From Stutzerimonas frequens (GTDB taxonomy: Bacteria; Pseudomonadota; Gammaproteobacteria; Pseudomonadales; Pseudomonadaceae), in the NCBI RefSeq assembly GCF_024448335.1, contig NZ_JAMOHM010000001.1, positions 496,001 to 560,000 of the forward strand: 64,000 bases of DNA. Reading direction: 5' to 3'. The notes below the pieces were generated by a model, which saw nothing but the letters and a program-made list of their open reading frames with translations, was not told the DNA's origin and did not search any database. The position numbers were made by a program, and so were the translations under genes. Shown piece by piece: positions 45,692 to 54,414 of the stretch. How positions within the stretch are numbered: position 1 is the first letter of the stretch; every line of letters starts with the position of its first letter.

Positions 45692-46528
45692 ATGGCCCTG
45701 TCCATTCATACCAACTATTCCTCGCTGATCACTCAGACCAACCTGAGCAAGACCAACAACGCCCTGGGCACCAACCAGCAGCGCCTGGGCACCGGCCTGC
45801 GCATCAACAGCGCCGCCGACGACGCCGCCGGGCTGCAGATCGCCACCCGCCTGAATGCTCAGAGCCGTGGTATGGGCGTGGCGATGCGTAACACCAGCGA
45901 CGCCGTTTCGCTGCTGCAGACCGCCGAGGGTGCATTCAATGAAATGACCGATATCCTACAGCGCATGAAGGACCTGGCAACCCAGTCTGCCAACGACACC
46001 AACAGCGCTGATGATCGTACCGCGCTTCAGGCCGAGTTCACGGAACTGAACGCCGAACTGACTAATATCGTAAGTAACACCAAGTACGCAGGAACTGCAC
46101 TTTTCGATACCACAGGTTTTGCCGCTGCAATGTCGTTCCAGATCGGCTCGAGCAGCGCTGAGACGTTGGAGCTCGATCTGACCGGTGAGTTGACCGCTGT
46201 TACCGATGCCCTCGCGGACAACGCTGCTGACACGTTGGATGACGCAGCTAACTCGCGTACCGCCATGGACAATCTCGAGACGACGCTCGCAGCTGTTGGG
46301 ACAATGCGTGCGGCGTTCGGCGCCAATATCAACCGCCTGAACCACACCGCCAACAACCTGGCCAACATGAAGGACAACACCGAGATGGCCAAGGGTCGCA
46401 TCATGGATGCCGACTTTGCCTCGGAAAGCGCCAACATGACCAAGAACAGCATGCTGATGCAGTCCGGCATCTCCATGCTCAAGCAAGCCGGCCAGATGCC
46501 AAGCATGGTCATGGGCCTGCTGGGCTGA
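45692..46528 (+). CDS. lafA: Lateral flagellin LafA
   Basis: A 278-residue flagellin. The conserved N-terminal D0/D1 (MALSIHTNYSSLITQTNLSK, LGTGLRINSAADDAAGLQIATRL) and C-terminal D1/D0 (FGANINRLNHTANNLANMKD, MTKNSMLMQSGISMLKQAGQ) are joined by a short variable region, giving the small size typical of lateral flagellins. Only one flagellin gene is in the window. It has a sigma-28-like promoter upstream and a strong terminator downstream, so it is monocistronic. Confidence 0.95.
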   Translation: MALSIHTNYSSLITQTNLSKTNNALGTNQQRLGTGLRINSAADDAAGLQIATRLNAQSRGMGVAMRNTSDAVSLLQTAEGAFNEMTDILQRMKDLATQSANDTNSADDRTALQAEFTELNAELTNIVSNTKYAGTALFDTTGFAAAMSFQIGSSSAETLELDLTGELTAVTDALADNAADTLDDAANSRTAMDNLETTLAAVGTMRAAFGANINRLNHTANNLANMKDNTEMAKGRIMDADFASESANMTKNSMLMQSGISMLKQAGQMPSMVMGLLG

Positions 46529-46571
46529 TGATCCTCGGTCGGCCAGCCCTGGCCGACCGCTCGCTACAACC

Positions 46572-46605
46572 AAAAACGCCCCGACTCGGTCGGGGCGTTT
46601 TTTTT
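46572..46605 (+). terminator. Rho-independent terminator of lafA
   Basis: AACGCCCCGAC, loop TCG, GTCGGGGCGTT and then a run of T's, 44 bases after the lafA stop. A textbook strong intrinsic terminator. Confidence 0.93.
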
Positions 46606-46897
46606 CTGCGGAACCACCGCCAACCGTCTATCCGACCAATGGTCAGATGTCGCGCAGAGCATCGTCCACGCCCGCTCATCTTGCTCCGAAGCCAGCAATG
46701 ACGCGCCCTGTAACGCCCCCTTCCCGACCGGCAAGTCACACAATCTGCGCAGTGATGTCACATAGCCATCATGCATGACAGCTATAACCCTGATTAGTTC
46801 CCTTGTAAGTTCAAAAAAACGGCGCCAATATATTGCCGACCGGTTCACGGTACTCCCATGTCCTAGATCACAGTCACTGCACCTTTTTCTGAGCCCT
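46606..46897 (+). other. Non-coding stretch between the lafA terminator and the lafZ-like gene
   Basis: About 290 bases with no supported gene. At 46806-46831 TAAGTTC, eleven bases and GCCAATAT resemble a sigma-28 promoter, with slightly short spacing. Another AT-rich block (AGCTATAACCCTGATTAG) precedes it. Confidence 0.4.
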
Positions 46898-47731
46898 ATG
46901 ACTTTATCTCCGCCCAGACAGGCCACCGATGGCACTGCATGCCCGCTCCTGAAGTGCGGGCAGGACGGCCGCGTGGCGCGCTTCGACCGTTCGCTCTACC
47001 AGCTAATGCTGATCACCGGTGACGACGCGAAAAAGGTCGATCTCGGTTTCTCCGGCAGCCGCGTATTGGAACGCCTGCTGCAAACTCCGGGAGAAGTGGT
47101 TTCGCGCGAGGAGCTGCTCCGCCACGCCTGGGAGGATCGCGTAGTCGGCCAGGGCAGCCTGAACCAGCAGATCTATACCCTGCGCCAGGTGCTATCCGAC
47201 AGCTCCAGCCAGATCATCCAGACCCTGCCACGGCGGGGGTATCTGTTCAATCCGAACCACCTGCTCGAAGCCAGCGAGGCAGAGCCGGCTCCGCCGAGCA
47301 TTGGCGCCGCGCAAACACTGGAAATTACGGAGCCACATGCGGCGGCGGCTGCGCTGCAGGCGTCGCCCTGGCTGGCACCGACCGTGCTTGGCACAGCCAT
47401 GGCGCTGCTGCTCGCGGTGGTCGCCCTGGGCTATCGCTTCATGCATGCGCCCAAGGGCTCGCTGACCCACAACCATTCCATCGGCCAGCTCGAAGTGCTC
47501 TATGTGGAGAAAAGCCAGCAGAAGCTTGAGCGCATGATGCAGGAAACCCGGCTGCTGGTTGCCAGTATTGCCGGCCTGAATAGCCACCCGAGTCGGTTGA
47601 TCGTCAATAAATCCCCCGGCTTCTACGAGCTGCGCTGTCTGCGCAAGGATGGCCAGGTGAACTGGCTGAAAGTCCATCGCAGCCAGGTGAACAGCATTTC
47701 GAACCAAACACTGCAAGGTTGTCTGCGATGA
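46898..47731 (+). CDS. lafZ: ToxR/CadC-like transmembrane regulator (LafZ-like)
   Basis: A 277-residue membrane regulator. It has an N-terminal OmpR-type winged helix (about 45-120: VLERLLQTPGEVVSREELLR, LNQQIYTLRQVLSDSSSQII, LPRRGYLFNP), a single membrane helix (VLGTAMALLLAVVALGYRFM, about 155-175) and a periplasmic domain of about 100 residues. A gene called lafZ, a putative transmembrane regulator, precedes lafA in the E. coli Flag-2 cluster; here it follows lafA. The ATG at 46898 has a weak ribosome site; upstream in-frame codons are less likely. Probably controls lateral flagella. Confidence 0.75.
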   Translation: MTLSPPRQATDGTACPLLKCGQDGRVARFDRSLYQLMLITGDDAKKVDLGFSGSRVLERLLQTPGEVVSREELLRHAWEDRVVGQGSLNQQIYTLRQVLSDSSSQIIQTLPRRGYLFNPNHLLEASEAEPAPPSIGAAQTLEITEPHAAAAALQASPWLAPTVLGTAMALLLAVVALGYRFMHAPKGSLTHNHSIGQLEVLYVEKSQQKLERMMQETRLLVASIAGLNSHPSRLIVNKSPGFYELRCLRKDGQVNWLKVHRSQVNSISNQTLQGCLR

Positions 47732-48207
47732 CGGCGCATTCCGAAAGCGGCGCCGCGAGCAAGCGTCTGCTGCGAGTAATGGTACCGACGACCATGGCAC
47801 TCTGGGCGCTGGTCGCCATGGGCACCACCAGCTACAGCGCCAGCCTGGTTGGCCGGTATGCCTCCACTGGCCAGGTCTTGCTCAGTAATGGGGAGCTAGC
47901 GCCGGTCACCCAGAGCGTGGTGTTCCGCGACGGCCGCTTCTACTCGATGACGCGCAACAGCAGCACTATCGTCGAAGCATCTGGCCGGGTGGAAACAGAT
48001 CTTCTTGGCCGCGCACGGCTGATCGTTGAGGAGGGCGAGATCAGCGGCCTGGCAGCCGCCAGCGAGCTCGACGACGAGCTGGTCTTCAATCTCCTCTATG
48101 GCAAGCACAAGGGTGCGCGCATCACCCTCGAGCAGGTCGGCGCCTGCCTCTACGGCGTCGAAACCCAGCAGGTGTACTGCGCCGAACAGGCCGTGGCACA
48201 GCGCTGA
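47728..48207 (+). CDS. Membrane-anchored partner of the LafZ-like regulator (ToxS-like arrangement)
   Basis: A 159-residue protein with one N-terminal membrane helix (VMVPTTMALWALVAMGTTSY) and a periplasmic beta-rich domain (QVLLSNGELAPVTQSVVFRD, RARLIVEEGEISGLAAASEL) with cysteines near its end (VGACLYGVETQQVYCAEQ). Its ATG overlaps the lafZ-like stop (ATGA). The regulator/periplasmic partner pairing recalls ToxR/ToxS and TcpP/TcpH. Homology to ToxS is not claimed. Confidence 0.65.
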   Translation: MTAHSESGAASKRLLRVMVPTTMALWALVAMGTTSYSASLVGRYASTGQVLLSNGELAPVTQSVVFRDGRFYSMTRNSSTIVEASGRVETDLLGRARLIVEEGEISGLAAASELDDELVFNLLYGKHKGARITLEQVGACLYGVETQQVYCAEQAVAQR

Positions 48208-48232
48208 GGGCCAGCGTGCGGCCCGGCAGCGC

Positions 48233-49168
48233 TCAGCTTTCCTCGCTGAGCTCCCCGCTGTATTGCGCACCGCTCTCGGAGAAACGCACCTTGCCGTAGC
48301 TGTCGCCGAACAGCTCCTTGTACAGCGTCTCCGCCGAATCGGTCAGCAAGAGAATCTCCACCCGCCGGTTGGCACCGTCTTCCGGTGCCTCGGGGCGCAG
48401 CGGCATGACATCCGCCTGGGCCGTCACCTGCAGCACCGAGCGCGCCGGCAGGCCGGCCGACACCAGCACATTGCGCGCACGCAAGGCACGGTCCCCGGAC
48501 AGGTTCCAGTTGTCGTAGCCCGATTGCAGGCGGTAGGGCGTGGCGTCGGTGTGACCGCTGATGATCAGCTTGTTCTCGACTTTGGACAGCACCCCAGCCA
48601 GCACGCCAAGCAACTTGGCGAAGTGCGGGTTGAGCACCGCGCTGCCGCGCTGGAACATGAAGCGCTGCTGGTCATCCTTGATCAGGATGCGCAGGCCCTG
48701 GGGCACCACGTCCACTTCCAGATTGGCCAGCGCGTCGACCTGCCCGGCGACCTCCTGCATCAACGCCGCCAGCGCCTGCAACTCGGCGGTCGAGGCATAG
48801 CGGCGGGTGCCGTCGGTGGGCGTCTCGCCGTCCCGGCTTGCCGTCTCGTCATGCCGAGGCGACGGTTCGTCCGGCGCCGGGCGCAGTGGCACACCATCGA
48901 GTTCCAACGGCGAGGTGCTGGTGCCGTCGAAGATGCCGGCACCGCCATCGACCAGCGGATTGCTTTCCTGATCGCCCGAGGCCGGGTTGGTCAGGTTCAT
49001 CTGCGGCTGGATGATCCACAGCACCATGAACAGCGCCATCATGGCCAGGGTGAAGTCGGCGAAAGCCACCTTCCAGGCGCCGCCGTGCTCGTCGCCGTGG
49101 CCCTTCTTGCTTCGGCGCCTGATGATGATCTCGCGTTCGCCGGCCTTGCCCTTGTCTCGGCTCTTCAT
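48233..49168 (-). CDS. lafU: Lateral flagellar motor protein MotB (LafU)
   Basis: A 311-residue stator protein with one helix (VAFADFTLAMMALFMVLWII) containing the proton-binding Asp, and a C-terminal OmpA-like peptidoglycan-binding domain (LIISGHTDATPYRLQSGYDN, DRALRARNVLVSAGLPA, NRRVEILLL). ATG at 49168 overlaps the lafT stop. The plug and linker regions are rich in Pro and Gly. Ion specificity (H+ or Na+) cannot be fixed from sequence here. Confidence 0.92.
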   Translation of the reverse strand: MKSRDKGKAGEREIIIRRRSKKGHGDEHGGAWKVAFADFTLAMMALFMVLWIIQPQMNLTNPASGDQESNPLVDGGAGIFDGTSTSPLELDGVPLRPAPDEPSPRHDETASRDGETPTDGTRRYASTAELQALAALMQEVAGQVDALANLEVDVVPQGLRILIKDDQQRFMFQRGSAVLNPHFAKLLGVLAGVLSKVENKLIISGHTDATPYRLQSGYDNWNLSGDRALRARNVLVSAGLPARSVLQVTAQADVMPLRPEAPEDGANRRVEILLLTDSAETLYKELFGDSYGKVRFSESGAQYSGELSEES

Positions 49169-50037
49169 GCCGCGTCCCTTTCTTCCTCGTACTGGTTGAC
49201 CCAGACCTCGAGTTGACGGAAGGCCGGCTTGACGTCCTGTTCGATGAGCTTGCGTCCGGCATCGACCGCCAGCAGCGTCGGCTTGCCGGCCAGATGCGCG
49301 ACCAGGGTGGTGCGCACGCATTCAAGCGCCGACAGCTCGGTCTTGACCCGCTGGCCCATGGCGTTGGAGAGCGGCTCCATCAGGCAGTAGCAGAAGAAGA
49401 TGCCGAGAAAGGTACCGACCAGCGCCGCAGCGACGTGGGTGCCGATCTCGGCGACGCTGCCGCCGATGCTGCCCATGGTGATGATGATGCCCATGATCGC
49501 GGCAAGGATGCCGAAGCCCGGCATCGCCTCGCCGATCTTGAACAGCGAGCGCGACGGCTGCATCAGCGCATGTTCCATCGCCTCCAGCTCCTGCTCGAGG
49601 AAGCCCTCGAGTTCGTGGGCGCTGATCTTGCCCATGGCCATCAGGCGGAAGTTGTCGGCGATGAACGCCATCAGGTTCTTTTCCTGCAGGATCAGCGGGT
49701 AGCGCACGAACAGGTCGCTCTGCTCCGGCTCCTCGATGTGCGAATCGAGCACCTTGAGACCGCCCACGTCGACCATTTCCAGCAGCTCATAGAGCAGCAT
49801 CAGCAACTGGCGCTGGAACTCCTCGCCACGACGCTGGTAGGCGAAGACGCCCTTGATCTGGTGCAGCATCTCGATCAGCACCTCCTTCGGATTGCCGACC
49901 ACCAGGCTGCCGATCGCGGCGCCAAGGATGATCACCACTTCCGCCGGCTGCCAGAGCACCCGCATGTCGCCGTTGGCCATGGCGTAGCCACCGAGGACGC
50001 AACCGATGATGATGAACGCACCTAATACTTTCTGCAT
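49165..50037 (-). CDS. lafT: Lateral flagellar motor protein MotA (LafT)
   Basis: A 290-residue inner-membrane stator subunit with four helices. It has MQKVLGAFIIIGCVLGGYAM at the start and the conserved PGFGILAAIMGIIITMG with VGTFLGIFFCYCLMEPLSNA near the C-terminus, including the functional prolines. With LafU it forms the torque-generating channel. It lies 21 bases after lafS. Confidence 0.94.
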   Translation of the reverse strand: MQKVLGAFIIIGCVLGGYAMANGDMRVLWQPAEVVIILGAAIGSLVVGNPKEVLIEMLHQIKGVFAYQRRGEEFQRQLLMLLYELLEMVDVGGLKVLDSHIEEPEQSDLFVRYPLILQEKNLMAFIADNFRLMAMGKISAHELEGFLEQELEAMEHALMQPSRSLFKIGEAMPGFGILAAIMGIIITMGSIGGSVAEIGTHVAAALVGTFLGIFFCYCLMEPLSNAMGQRVKTELSALECVRTTLVAHLAGKPTLLAVDAGRKLIEQDVKPAFRQLEVWVNQYEEERDAA

Positions 50038-50058
50038 GACGTTACTGACTTCTCTCGG

Positions 50059-50793
50059 TTAAGGGTCCACCGACCCCAGAAAGCGACAGGCCTTGCCGAT
50101 CGCCTGCTTGCTCAACTGACAGACCCTGGCGTCGCTGACCTCCAGCACCAGGGCGATTTCCTTGAGGCTCAACTCGTGCTGGTAATACAGCGTCAACACC
50201 AGCCGCTCGCGCTCGTCCAGCCGCGCCAGCGCCTGCTCCAGCAGGCGCTCCTTGAGCAGCCGTTCCTCGAACAGTTCGGCGGCATCGGGGAAATGCTCGT
50301 GACCGCTCTGCAGCAGTTCGTCGAGGCTCTCGATGGCCTCCGACGAATCGGCCCAGAGGAAGGCCTGGTAGTCCTTTTCATCCAGCCCGGTGAACGCCTT
50401 GATCTCCTCGTCGCTCGGCGTGTGGCCGAGCTGGCGGGTGAGCTCGCGGATCGCGTCGCGCACCTTGTGCGCCTGCTGCCGGACCTGGCGCGGCCGCCAG
50501 TCCTGACGGCGCAGCTCGTCGAGGATGGCACCGCGGATGCGCAGCGCGGCGAAGCGACCGAACTGCTCGTCCGGTTCGCCGTAGCGACGCAGGCCTTCGA
50601 GCAGCCCGATCATGCCGATCTGCTCCATGTCTTCGCGGTCGAGCACCTGGTTCGCCTGCAGCGACAGCTGGCGCACGATGCGCTTGACCAGCGGCAGGTA
50701 CTGCATCATCCAGCGCTGCTCGTCGGCCGGCGCGAACAGCGCGTGGCCGGCCGGGCTGGCGGTGTAGCAGTCGACGGGGCAGGTGGCGTTCAT
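50059..50793 (-). CDS. lafS: Lateral flagellar sigma factor FliA (LafS, sigma-28)
   Basis: A 244-residue sigma factor of the FliA family. Region 2 has YLPLVKRIVRQLSLQANQVL-DREDMEQIGMIGLLEGLRRY and DEQFGRFAALRIRGAILDEL-RRQDW. Region 3 is near QAHKVRDAIRELTRQLG. Region 4 has LDERERLVLTLYYQHELSLKEIALVLEVSD. It should transcribe late lateral genes (lafA, flgM), whose promoters share a motif. Confidence 0.95.
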   Translation of the reverse strand: MNATCPVDCYTASPAGHALFAPADEQRWMMQYLPLVKRIVRQLSLQANQVLDREDMEQIGMIGLLEGLRRYGEPDEQFGRFAALRIRGAILDELRRQDWRPRQVRQQAHKVRDAIRELTRQLGHTPSDEEIKAFTGLDEKDYQAFLWADSSEAIESLDELLQSGHEHFPDAAELFEERLLKERLLEQALARLDERERLVLTLYYQHELSLKEIALVLEVSDARVCQLSKQAIGKACRFLGSVDP

Positions 50794-50804
50794 GGCGCGG
50801 GCCT

Positions 50805-51254
50805 TTATTGAACGATCAGCTTGTTGACCAGCACATGGTGGAACGGCACCACCGCCTTCTTGCTGGCAAAGTCGGCGAACAACGCCTCTTCCAGGCGCGC
50901 CTGCAGCTCGCCGATGGGCATCGCGCGTAGCTCGGCGAATTCCAGCCCGGACAGGTAGCTGACCACCGAGTTGCGCACCAGCGGTTCGATCTGCTCGAAG
51001 TTCTTCGGCTCATCCGAAGCTTCGGCCTGCAGCGCCAGGTCGAGCACGAAATACCGCTCGCGGCCGTCCCCCCGCAGGCTGACGATGACCTTGGGCACGG
51101 CATAGAACTCGTACTGCACCGGCTCGATGGTTTCGGCCACCACTTCACCGCCGGCCATGCCCGGCTTGAGCAGCCAATAGGCGGCACCGACGCCGCCGGC
51201 CACGGTGACGACATTGAGCAGCAGCATCAGAAGAACGAGACGGGGCGTCGACAT
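50805..51254 (-). CDS. lafF: Flagellar basal body-associated protein FliL (LafF)
   Basis: A 149-residue protein with one N-terminal membrane helix (LVLLMLLLNVVTVAGGVGAA) and a periplasmic FliL domain (QYEFYAVPKVIVSLRGDGRE-RYFVLDLALQAEASDEPKNF, VVSYLSGLEFAEL). It assists stator function. ATG at 51254 follows AGGATCC. It lies directly before lafS in the unit. Confidence 0.9.
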   Translation of the reverse strand: MSTPRLVLLMLLLNVVTVAGGVGAAYWLLKPGMAGGEVVAETIEPVQYEFYAVPKVIVSLRGDGRERYFVLDLALQAEASDEPKNFEQIEPLVRNSVVSYLSGLEFAELRAMPIGELQARLEEALFADFASKKAVVPFHHVLVNKLIVQ

Positions 51255-51289
51255 AACCAATTCGGATCCTGTAGTTGAAAGTGAGCCGG

Positions 51290-52447
51290 TCAGACCGTGA
51301 CCAGCACATCGTTGGCAAGCCCGGCCGAGCGCCCGCTGCGCTCCGGCAGCGCGGTGGCAGCGGCGGCAAGCACCTGCTCCTCGTCACGGGTTTGCCGAGG
51401 CTGACCCTGGCGGTCCCGGCCGCTATCGGCACCAACCTGCACGTTGACCTGCACGAAATGCTGCGCGACCAGTTCCTGCCGCAGCCGGTCGCTGGTCTGC
51501 TGCAGCAGGCGCGCGACATCGGCGTGGGCGGCGCTGAGCTGGACCGTGAGGCGTCCGGATTCATGGCTGAGGTGGATTTCCAGACTGCCCAGCTCCGGCG
51601 GATCGAGGCGGATGCTGGCGCTCTGCTGACGCTGCTGCAGCTGCACCTCGACGTGCTCGCGCAGCGCATGCAGCATCTGCTCGCCCCACTTGGCCTCCGG
51701 TGCCTGCAACCTGAGTAGGCGCTCGGCGCCTTGCAGCGCCGGGCTGGCGGGTCGCTCGCCGGTGAGCAGCGGCGCCTCGCCTACTTCGCCCGGCGCAGCG
51801 GGCTCGAGCGGTGCCAGCTGTTCGGTCGGCAGCTGCGCGTCGAGCAACGACGCGCTCGCTGTCGGCGCTGTCCACGCCGCGGCGGTCTCTAAGCCTGGCC
51901 GCAGTACCGGCGCCGGCTGGCGTTCAGCGGGAGCCGCGCCCTGGCGTTCGCCGGCCGTCACAACCGGCCATGGCAGCGGCTGGCCATACTGCTGCCGTTC
52001 GACGAAGCTCTCGACCTGCGCAACGGCCTGCTCGGTTGCCGCAGCAGCGACCGACTCGGCCGGCAAGGGCCAGGCCAGCGGCTGGGCAGTGCCCGCCTCG
52101 CGCGCCTGCACCACCACCTGCTGCTGACCGAGCATGCCCTGCAACCACTGCTCGGCAGCGGTTTCCTCGAGCGGCTCGCTGTCGGCGCGCTCGGCCTCGG
52201 AGCCGGCCGGCGGCGCCACTGGCGATGGCAGCGGCTCAGGCGGCGGCGCGCTCTGTTGCAGCGTCTGCTCCGGATCGACGATGGCCGCACGCAGCAGGCG
52301 CTCGCGGAAGCCGGACGCGATCGGCGCAGCCGTCCCGGGAGGCGCCGCGCCCCGAGCGCTCATCGAGGCCGGGCGGGGTAGCGCGCCGGTCAGCTCGGAG
52401 CCGCCTGCGGCGTCTCCGGCAATGCGCTGTGCAGGCAACTGAATCAC
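51290..52447 (-). CDS. lafE: Flagellar hook-length control protein FliK (LafE)
   Basis: A 385-residue secreted ruler. The N-terminal 290 residues are Pro-, Ala- and Gln-rich and poorly conserved, as expected. The C-terminal domain has the FliK signature (LREHVEVQLQQRQQSASIRLDPPELGSLEIHLSHESGRLTVQ and LQQTSDRLRQELVAQHFVQV-NVQVG). ATG overlaps the stop of the fliT-like gene. Confidence 0.9.
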   Translation of the reverse strand: MIQLPAQRIAGDAAGGSELTGALPRPASMSARGAAPPGTAAPIASGFRERLLRAAIVDPEQTLQQSAPPPEPLPSPVAPPAGSEAERADSEPLEETAAEQWLQGMLGQQQVVVQAREAGTAQPLAWPLPAESVAAAATEQAVAQVESFVERQQYGQPLPWPVVTAGERQGAAPAERQPAPVLRPGLETAAAWTAPTASASLLDAQLPTEQLAPLEPAAPGEVGEAPLLTGERPASPALQGAERLLRLQAPEAKWGEQMLHALREHVEVQLQQRQQSASIRLDPPELGSLEIHLSHESGRLTVQLSAAHADVARLLQQTSDRLRQELVAQHFVQVNVQVGADSGRDRQGQPRQTRDEEQVLAAAATALPERSGRSAGLANDVLVTV

Positions 52448-52767
52448 CGGCCATCTCCTGCGGCGAACATGTCGATACGTTGGTAGGCCGCACGCCCTTC
52501 GGCGTACTCCAGGTGATTCACCAGCAGCAGGCGCAAGCGCTCACACTCCTCGGCACAGGCTTCCAGCGCCTTTCCGTGCAGCGTTCGGAGCTGCGCCCTG
52601 GCCGCCTGCACCGCCGGATCGGCCGCAGGGTCGCGCGGCAACTGCTCGAGGCACTGCCGAATCGCCCCATCCACCTCGCCGACGACACGCCAGTCACCGC
52701 TAGCCAGGGCAGCGGTGAGCTGGGCATGCAGCGCCTGCAGGCGCTGCGCATCACTTGCGTGCGGCAC
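52444..52767 (-). CDS. lafD: FliT-like flagellar chaperone (LafD)
   Basis: A 107-residue helical protein with a Leu/Ala-rich pattern (RLQALHAQLTAALASGDW, ACAEECERLRLLLVNHLEYA). FliT-type chaperones of FliD are highly variable. The call rests on size, predicted helices and position between fliS and fliK. The GTG at 52767 is preferred because GGGAGGG lies just upstream; it overlaps the end of fliS by 17 bases. Confidence 0.65.
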   Translation of the reverse strand: MPHASDAQRLQALHAQLTAALASGDWRVVGEVDGAIRQCLEQLPRDPAADPAVQAARAQLRTLHGKALEACAEECERLRLLLVNHLEYAEGRAAYQRIDMFAAGDGR

Positions 52768-53146
52768 TGATGCCCTCCCAGCCTTCGCGCAGGACACCCA
52801 CCAGCTTCACCACTTCGTCCAACCCATCGAGCGACAACGTCACGCTGACGTCCGAAAGGCGGTAGATGCAGTACTCGTACAGCCTGGCCAGGCTTTGCAC
52901 GACCTCACCGCCGCCCTCCTCGTCCAGCGCACCGTTGAGACCGTTGAGGATGTTCATGCATTTTTCCAGCGAGGCGCCTTTCTGCTGATAGCGCTTGTGC
53001 TCGATATGCCCACGGGCACGCGCCAACTCGTCGAGTAGGCCGTCCATCAGCACCAGCACCAGTTCGTAGGGCGAAGCGGAAGCGGCGCGCGCTTCCAGGT
53101 CCACCGCGCGATAGCTGTCGTAACTGTCGTTGGGGAGGTAGGTCAT
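52751..53146 (-). CDS. lafC: Flagellin export chaperone FliS (LafC)
   Basis: A 131-residue chaperone binding flagellin before export. It has AYRAVDLEARAASASPYELV-LVLMDGLLDELARARGHIE near the N-terminus (the tyrosine motif appears as SYRAVDLEARAAS) and LEKCMNILNGLNGALDEEGG. ATG overlaps the fliD stop. Length is near FliS of other species (about 128-136). Confidence 0.93.
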   Translation of the reverse strand: MTYLPNDSYDSYRAVDLEARAASASPYELVLVLMDGLLDELARARGHIEHKRYQQKGASLEKCMNILNGLNGALDEEGGGEVVQSLARLYEYCIYRLSDVSVTLSLDGLDEVVKLVGVLREGWEGISAARK

Positions 53147-54414
53147 CAGAACATTCCGAAGGTCTGCTCCATGCTCTGCATGGTCTGCATCATGGAGGTG
53201 TACTGCTTGAGGTAACGGGAGTAATAGTTGTCGTACTGCTGCTGCAGGTTCTCGAACTGCTCATCGATGCGCCGCAGGTTCATGTCCAGCGAGTCCATGC
53301 GGTTCTTCAGCATGCCGTTGGTGCTGCTGGTGTAGCTGGCGACGGTCTTGTCGATGCTGTCGAGCAGGTTGTCCTTGCCGGTGAACAGCGCCTCGAAGGC
53401 GGCCGGATCCTTCGCCACCGCCGCCTCGAAGCGGCTGGCGTCGATGGTCAGCTTGCCGTTGCGGTCGGCGCTGATGCCGAAATCGATCAGGCTGCTGCCC
53501 GCGAAGTCGGTGCGCAGCAAGCCGTTGAGGCGACTCTCGATGGAACGGATGCTGGAATCACCAGCCAATGCACCACGGGCGCTGCTGTCGCTGCCGCTGG
53601 CAGTCAGCGAATCGAAGCTGGTCATCAGCGCGTTGAACGCATCGATGAAACTCTGTGCCTTGCCCTTGGTGGCGCTCTGGTCCTGGCCGACAGTCAGCGT
53701 AAGCGCCGAGTCGCTGGCGGTATGTACCTTGTTCACGGAGAGGCTGACGCCATCGATGACGTTGTCGAAGCTGTTGCTCGAGCTGGTCAGTACGATGCCA
53801 CCGCTGCCGAACGAGCCGCCCATGCGGATCTGCGCATCGGCCGCGGTCGAAAGCGGCGTAGTGGTAGCGGCAGTACCGGTCAACGAATGCGCAAACGCAT
53901 TGGCCGCGCCGCTTTCGCTGCTGGTGAGTACCAGACTGACTTCACCATTGCTGCGCACCAGCGTGGCCTGCACGCCAAGGTCGGCGGTCGCGTTGATCGC
54001 CTTGGCAGCATCGTCAAGGGTGGCGTATTCGCCCAGCGTAAATGTCTGGTCCTTGAGCGTCAGCGTCCCGCTCAGGCTGCCGTCGACCAGCCCCTGCACG
54101 GCGACCTGCTGCTTGCTGGCCAGCTGTTCGACATAGAACTGGTAGCTGCCGGGCTGGGCCTGGGTGCCGACCGTCGCACTGGCATAGCCGTCCTGGCTGA
54201 ACGAGGCACTGTTGACCAGCATCGTGGCGTTGCCGGTCTTCAGGCCGGACATGGCTGACTTGAACGTGGTCAGGGATGTGCGCAACTTGCTCAGCGCGTC
54301 ACGCTGGGTCTTGTAGTTGCTTTCATTGCGATTGAGCCGGTCCAGCGAAGACTGAACTTCGTAGGTCGCCAGCTGCGTCGCCATCTGCTTTACGTAATCT
54401 GAATCTATCGCCAT
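53146..54414 (-). CDS. lafB: Flagellar filament cap protein FliD (LafB, HAP2)
   Basis: A 422-residue filament cap. N-terminal YVKQMATQLATYEVQSSLDR-LNRNESNYKTQRDALSKLRT and C-terminal LKNRMDSLDMNLRRIDEQFE-NLQQQYDNYYSRYLKQYTSM are typical. It is the first gene of lafBCDEFSTU. ATG at 54414 follows AAGGGG, with a sigma-54 promoter just upstream. Confidence 0.94.
   Translation of the reverse strand: MAIDSDYVKQMATQLATYEVQSSLDRLNRNESNYKTQRDALSKLRTSLTTFKSAMSGLKTGNATMLVNSASFSQDGYASATVGTQAQPGSYQFYVEQLASKQQVAVQGLVDGSLSGTLTLKDQTFTLGEYATLDDAAKAINATADLGVQATLVRSNGEVSLVLTSSESGAANAFAHSLTGTAATTTPLSTAADAQIRMGGSFGSGGIVLTSSSNSFDNVIDGVSLSVNKVHTASDSALTLTVGQDQSATKGKAQSFIDAFNALMTSFDSLTASGSDSSARGALAGDSSIRSIESRLNGLLRTDFAGSSLIDFGISADRNGKLTIDASRFEAAVAKDPAAFEALFTGKDNLLDSIDKTVASYTSSTNGMLKNRMDSLDMNLRRIDEQFENLQQQYDNYYSRYLKQYTSMMQTMQSMEQTFGMF

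Noticed and set aside
46564-46935. 123-codon minus-strand open frame overlapping the lafA terminator
   Set aside because: Its end is translated terminator hairpin, it has no ribosome site, and it overlaps the regulatory region of the lafZ-like gene. Kept as doubtful only because its composition is less biased than the usual shadows.
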